A DNA stretch of 64,000 nucleotides. It comes from Rhizobium ruizarguesonis. Lineage in GTDB: Bacteria; Pseudomonadota; Alphaproteobacteria; Rhizobiales; Rhizobiaceae. How positions within the stretch are numbered: position 1 is the first letter of the stretch; every line of letters starts with the position of its first letter. The notes under the pieces are model-generated. The model ran no database searches. It was not told where the DNA came from and saw only the letters and a list, made by a program, of their open reading frames with translations. The translations under genes and the position numbers were made by a program. Location of the stretch: the NCBI RefSeq assembly GCF_012349115.1, contig NZ_PQIG01000100.1, forward strand, positions 1-64,000, in the 5' to 3' direction. Positions 60,561 through 64,000 of this stretch are shown here, in pieces.

Positions 60561-61607
60561 GTGATCAGAATATCTCTCGACCTCATGGGTGGCGACTTTG
60601 GTCCCCAGGTTGTCATTCCCGGCGCCGCCAAGGCGTTGGATCGGCATCCGGATATTTCCTTCGTTCTCTATGGTCTCAAGGAACAGTGCGACCCGGTTCT
60701 CGCCAAATTTCCGAAACTCAAGGAAAAATCGCTCTTTCACGACTGCGAGCTTGCCGTCGCCATGGATGAAAAGCCGAGCCAGGCGCTGCGCCGTGGCCGT
60801 TATATCTCCACCATGTGGCGTTCGATCGAGGCGGTGAAGACGGGTGACGCCGATGTCGCTGTCTCGGCAGGCAATACCGGGGCGCTGATGGCGATGGCGA
60901 AGTTCTGTCTGCGCACCATGGCCAATATCGAGCGTCCGGCGATTGCCGCGATCTGGCCGACGCTGAAGGGTGAGAGCATCGTGCTCGATGTCGGTGCGAC
61001 GATCGGCGCCGATGCTCAGCAGCTGATGGATTTCGCCCTGATGGGCGGCGCCATGGCGCGCGCGCTTTTCGAGGTCGAACGTCCGACGGTCGGTCTTCTC
61101 AACGTCGGCGTCGAGGAGATGAAGGGCCAGGAGGAAGTCAAGGAGGCCGGCCGGCTGTTGCGCGAGGCGAACATCGATTCGCTCGAATATTCCGGCTTCG
61201 TCGAGGGCAACGACCTTGGCAAGGGCACGGTCGACGTCGTCGTCACCGAAGGATTTTCCGGCAATATCGCCCTCAAGACCGCCGAAGGCACAGCCAAGCA
61301 GATCGGCGAATATCTGCGTGCCGCCATGTCGCGCACGCTGCTGGCCCGCATCGGCTACCTCTTCGCCAAAAGCGCCTTCGACATGCTTCGCGAGAAGCTC
61401 GATCCGAGCAAGGTCAATGGCGGCGTGTTTCTCGGCCTGAACGGCATCGTTATCAAGAGCCATGGCGGGGCGAATGCCGAAGGCATCGCAGCCGCCATCG
61501 AGGTCGGCTACGACATGGCCAAGAACGGCCTCAATCAGAAAATAGAAAACGATCTTAAGAAATATCATGCCAAGCGGCTGCCCCCGATGGGCCCGGAAGC
61601 GGCATGA
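60561..61607 (+). CDS. plsX: Phosphate acyltransferase PlsX
   Basis: Converts acyl-ACP to acyl-phosphate for phospholipid synthesis. The 348-residue protein starts with GTG at 60561 (VIRISLDLMGGDFGP), with SAGNTGALMA, LLNVGVEEMKGQE and VEGNDLGKGTVDVVVTEGFSGN. An in-frame ATG 84 bases upstream was rejected, since the conserved domain begins at RISLDLMGGD. fabH follows with a short gap. Confidence 0.96.
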   Translation: MIRISLDLMGGDFGPQVVIPGAAKALDRHPDISFVLYGLKEQCDPVLAKFPKLKEKSLFHDCELAVAMDEKPSQALRRGRYISTMWRSIEAVKTGDADVAVSAGNTGALMAMAKFCLRTMANIERPAIAAIWPTLKGESIVLDVGATIGADAQQLMDFALMGGAMARALFEVERPTVGLLNVGVEEMKGQEEVKEAGRLLREANIDSLEYSGFVEGNDLGKGTVDVVVTEGFSGNIALKTAEGTAKQIGEYLRAAMSRTLLARIGYLFAKSAFDMLREKLDPSKVNGGVFLGLNGIVIKSHGGANAEGIAAAIEVGYDMAKNGLNQKIENDLKKYHAKRLPPMGPEAA

Positions 61608-61627
61608 GCGATGGGGTTCAATCAAAG

Positions 61628-62599
61628 ATGATCCGTTCAGTGGTTCGCGGGTTCGGAGCCGCACTCCCGAAGCGCGTGATGACCAATCGTGACATGGAGG
61701 CCATCGTCGACACATCAGACGAATGGATCGTCCAGCGCACCGGCATCCGCCAGCGTTATGTCGCCGGCGATGACGAAACGACTGCGTCACTCGGCGAGGC
61801 CGCCGCACGCGCAGCCCTTGCCAATGGCGGCCTGACGCCTGCCGATATCGATCTTGTCATCTGTGCCACCTCGACGCCGGATAACACCTTTCCGGCAACG
61901 TCGGTCAACATCCAGAACCGCCTCGGCATGAGCCACGGCTTCGCCTTCGACGTCCAGGCCGTCTGCACCGGTTTCGTCTATGCGGTGACGACTGCCGATG
62001 CCTATATTCGCGGCGGGCTTGCCAAGCGCGTTCTCGTCATCGGCGCCGAAACTTTTTCGCGCATTCTCGACTGGAACGACCGCACCACCTGCGTGCTTTT
62101 CGGCGACGGCGCCGGCGCGATCATACTCGAAGCGACCGAAGGCGAGGGCACCGTTGCCGATCGCGGCGTGCTGACAGCGCATCTGCGTTCCGACGGCTCG
62201 CACAAGGACAAGCTCTATGTCGATGGCGGACCGTCGACGACGGGCACTGTCGGCAAGCTGCGCATGGAAGGCCGCGAGGTCTTCAAATACGCCGTGGGCA
62301 TGATCACCGACGTCATTCAGGCAGCTTTCGATGCGACCGGGACCACCGCCGATGACCTCGACTGGCTGGTACCGCATCAGGCCAATCGTCGCATCATCGA
62401 CGGTTCGGCGAAAAAGCTGAACATCGATGCGGCGAAGGTCGTCATCACAGTCGACCTTCACGGCAATACGTCGGCCGCCTCGATCCCGCTGGCACTTGCG
62501 ACCGCTGCCGGCGACGGCCGCATCAAGAAGGGCGACCTAGTGATGCTCGAAGCGATGGGTGGCGGCTTTACCTGGGGTGCGGTTCTGCTGCGCTGGTAG
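61628..62599 (+). CDS. fabH: 3-oxoacyl-ACP synthase III
   Basis: Initiates fatty-acid synthesis by condensing acetyl-CoA with malonyl-ACP. The 323-residue thiolase-fold protein has the catalytic Cys in VQAVCTGFVYAVTT near residue 113, His in WLVPHQANRRI and Asn in LHGNTSAASIP. The ATG at 61628 (MIRSVVRGFGAALP) is the usual rhizobial start; an ATG at 61604 overlapping plsX is an alternative that would add eight residues. Confidence 0.95.
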   Translation: MIRSVVRGFGAALPKRVMTNRDMEAIVDTSDEWIVQRTGIRQRYVAGDDETTASLGEAAARAALANGGLTPADIDLVICATSTPDNTFPATSVNIQNRLGMSHGFAFDVQAVCTGFVYAVTTADAYIRGGLAKRVLVIGAETFSRILDWNDRTTCVLFGDGAGAIILEATEGEGTVADRGVLTAHLRSDGSHKDKLYVDGGPSTTGTVGKLRMEGREVFKYAVGMITDVIQAAFDATGTTADDLDWLVPHQANRRIIDGSAKKLNIDAAKVVITVDLHGNTSAASIPLALATAAGDGRIKKGDLVMLEAMGGGFTWGAVLLRW

Positions 62600-62703
62600 G
62601 CACGAATCCTAAAAAACTGGCGGCGAACAAGAGCTTGACCGTAAGGCGCAAGACAAATACTCTTCGTGCGATTTCACAAAATATTTGTATGGGCGGGGAA
62701 ACC

Positions 62704-63042
62704 ATGACCGGAAAAACAGTGACGCGAGCAGACCTGGCGGAATCCGTTTTCCGAAAGGTTGGGCTTTCCCGGACAGAATCTGCCGAACTTGTGGAAACCG
62801 TCATCGACGAGATCTGCAATGCCATCGTGCGTGGTGAAACCGTCAAGCTTTCCTCCTTCGCCACCTTCCAGGTGCGCGACAAGAACGAGCGGATCGGCCG
62901 CAACCCGAAGACCGGCGAGGAGGTTCCGATTTCCCCCCGCCGGGTCATGACCTTCAAGGCGTCGAACGTGTTGAAGACACGCATCCTCAAGTCGCATGTC
63001 GCTCGCAAGATCAAGCTGAAGCCGCAGAATCCGGCTCCCTGA
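62704..63042 (+). CDS. ihfA: Integration host factor subunit alpha
   Basis: A 112-residue DNA-bending protein of the HU/IHF family, partner of IhfB. DLAESVFRKVGLSRTESAELVETVI in the helical body, LSSFATFQVRDKNERIGRNPKTGEEVPI with the beta arm and ISPRRVMTFKAS. Start at 62704 follows GGGGAAA. A terminator follows directly. Confidence 0.95.
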   Translation: MTGKTVTRADLAESVFRKVGLSRTESAELVETVIDEICNAIVRGETVKLSSFATFQVRDKNERIGRNPKTGEEVPISPRRVMTFKASNVLKTRILKSHVARKIKLKPQNPAP

Positions 63043-63046
63043 TAAT

Positions 63047-63077
63047 CGGCTTCCCGTTTCGGAAACGGCTTTTTTTC
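63047..63077 (+). terminator. Terminator after ihfA
   Basis: CCCGTTTC and GAAACGGCT pair, followed by seven T, starting five bases after the ihfA stop. Confidence 0.8.
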
Positions 63078-63193
63078 TCCCTCGCACTCTCCATCCTTGT
63101 GCGCAACGTCAAGACATGACTTGAATTGTCGGCGCCAAACCGTTGAAATATGATGAGTCGCCGTAGGATCGAGCCGCGAGGTCGCGTAGCAGT

Positions 63194-63733
63194 ATGACGT
63201 TGGACAAGAGCCCCGATGCCTTTCGCACCATCAGCGAAGTCGCAGACGATCTTGATCTGCCGCAGCATGTGCTGCGCTTCTGGGAGACGCGTTTTCCCCA
63301 GATAAAGCCGATGAAGCGCGGCGGCGGCCGTCGCTACTACCGGCCGGAGGACGTGGATCTTCTCAAGGGCATCCGGCATCTACTGTATGATCACGGCTAT
63401 ACGATCAAGGGTGTGCAGAAGCTTCTGAAAACCAACGGCAACAAGTTCGTCATATCAGTCGGCCACGGCGATCTCGCCAGCGTCGAGGCGCTTGCGTCGG
63501 GTGTGCAGGAGGTGGGTGCCGGGGAACCGCGCGTCGGCATGGCCGATGAAGACCAGATTGTCGGCCGCGCCAAGCCGCCGATCACCCGCCGGTTCTTCAA
63601 TTTCGTCGCCGGAGACGATGAGCAGGAAGTCTCGATCGGGAAGTCGAGCATCGGCAAGGAAGACCGGGCGCTGCTGCAGGAGGCGCTCTACGATCTCCTG
63701 GAATGCAAGCGCCTGCTCGATCAGGTGCGCTAA
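63194..63733 (+). CDS. MerR family transcriptional regulator
   Basis: A 179-residue regulator with an N-terminal MerR winged helix: RTISEVADDLDLPQHVLRFWETRFPQIKP and RRYYRPEDVDLLKGI (about 11-60). The C-terminal part (about 90-179) is not a known effector domain and has no metal-binding Cys pair. Its position after ihfA is common in rhizobia. Target unknown. A repeat begins in its stop codon. Confidence 0.88.
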   Translation: MTLDKSPDAFRTISEVADDLDLPQHVLRFWETRFPQIKPMKRGGGRRYYRPEDVDLLKGIRHLLYDHGYTIKGVQKLLKTNGNKFVISVGHGDLASVEALASGVQEVGAGEPRVGMADEDQIVGRAKPPITRRFFNFVAGDDEQEVSIGKSSIGKEDRALLQEALYDLLECKRLLDQVR

Positions 63734-63818
63734 AATCGGAATCGATTTTCGGAAAGCACGATGCGAGGATTGAAAGTGTTACAGCGTCCTTTGCGTGTCT
63801 GAAAAGACGCGCGGCGCA
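63731..63818. repeat. Two-hairpin rhizobial repeat, copy 10
   Basis: Begins at the TAA stop of the MerR gene: AAAATCGG-AATC... with inner AAAATCG/CGATTTTCGG, linker ATTGAAAGTGTTAC, AGCGTCC...GACGCGCGGCGC. It fills the gap between two converging genes, ending eight bases from the response-regulator stop. Confidence 0.8.
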
Positions 63819-63825
63819 GGGAAGT

Positions 63826-64000
63826 TCAGGCTTCGGTAAGCTGTTTCATGGCCTGTTCGAGTTCGCTGAGCTGGAAGGGTTTTTGCAGCACGGGCAACGT
63901 GCTTGGGCTGCTGCCATCAGGTGCGGTGCCATATCCCGTCGCATAGAGATAGGGTTTACCGCGTTCGTCGAGCAGCTTTGCGACCGGCAGCGAACTCTGC
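63826..64000 (-). CDS. Response-regulator receiver domain, C-terminal part (runs off the window)
   Basis: The minus-strand frame reads SSLPVAKLLDERGKPYLYATGYG, then LPVLQKPFQLSELEQAMKQL to a TGA at 63826. The YATGYG beta4 and the conserved QKPF lysine region belong to a CheY-like receiver; the ending right after helix 5 shows that the receiver is the last domain. The N-terminal part, which may be a stand-alone receiver or a hybrid kinase, is outside the window. Confidence 0.8.
   Translation of the reverse strand, partial: QSSLPVAKLLDERGKPYLYATGYGTAPDGSSPSTLPVLQKPFQLSELEQAMKQLTEA

Noticed and set aside
1..64000. tRNA or rRNA genes
   Set aside because: The intergenic gaps were scanned for the T-loop pattern (GGTTCGAATCC-like) with a cloverleaf; none was found. 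A covariance search would be more reliable.

Overview
The window is chromosomal DNA from a Rhizobium of the leguminosarum/etli type. Evidence is the high GC content with dense overlapping ORFs, alphaproteobacterial signature proteins (LdtR with its L,D-transpeptidase, HdaA, Bpt-type aminoacyl-transferase, Mg-type HemB, cytochrome bc1 chaperone), a RopB/Omp25-type outer-membrane barrel, and rhizobial intergenic palindromic repeats. No rRNA, tRNA, CRISPR array or prophage was seen.

Layout. 1-3.7 kb: the 5' end of an IS630-type transposase, a glutathione transferase, ndk, a lipoprotein-CGNR regulator pair, and a divergent orphan LivH-type permease. 3.7-8.2 kb: a minus-strand run SDR-uvrC-pgsA-moaD-moaE. 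8.6-11 kb: ropB-like porin, a second GST and rlmJ. 11-15 kb: molybdopterin oxidoreductase-Nudix pair and an orphan phnM. 15.2-17 kb: purM-purN. 17.2-22.8 kb: perM-like transporter, hdaA, ppk and ppx. 23-28.4 kb: a phytase-like esterase, a membrane class III cyclase, RNase D and a Tat-exported multicopper oxidase. 28.7-34.4 kb: aspS, a TetR relic, an unknown exported protein and parC. 34.7-39.4 kb: an SRPBCC protein, an AbrB/Doc toxin-antitoxin pair, an EamA transporter with bpt, an RDD protein and hemB. 39.7-42.5 kb: a peptidoglycan-remodelling locus (DUF6163, ldtR, ldtP). 42.8-46.3 kb: glyA-nrdR-ribD-ribE. 46.4-54.9 kb: a minus-strand accessory block (dTDP-rhamnose genes, a glycosyltransferase-like protein, an AT-rich orphan, GNAT, cupin, small exported protein). 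55.2-58.5 kb: ribH-nusB and the proton pyrophosphatase hppA. 58.6-64 kb: bamE, bc1 chaperone, DUF177, plsX, fabH, ihfA, a MerR regulator and the C-terminus of a response regulator.

How the genes connect. Several genes concern phosphate: phnM, ppk, ppx, hppA and the phytase-like esterase. Three of their upstream regions (phnM, ppk, esterase) carry sequences resembling PhoB boxes; the one at ppk is followed at PhoB-promoter spacing by an exact TATAAT. The riboflavin genes are split: ribD-ribE and ribH-nusB point the same way but are separated by 8.9 kb of minus-strand genes.

The most unusual sequence-level feature is a family of about ten copies of a roughly 100-bp two-hairpin repeat. The stem sequences differ between copies but stay complementary, and most copies begin within a few bases of a stop codon, in either orientation.
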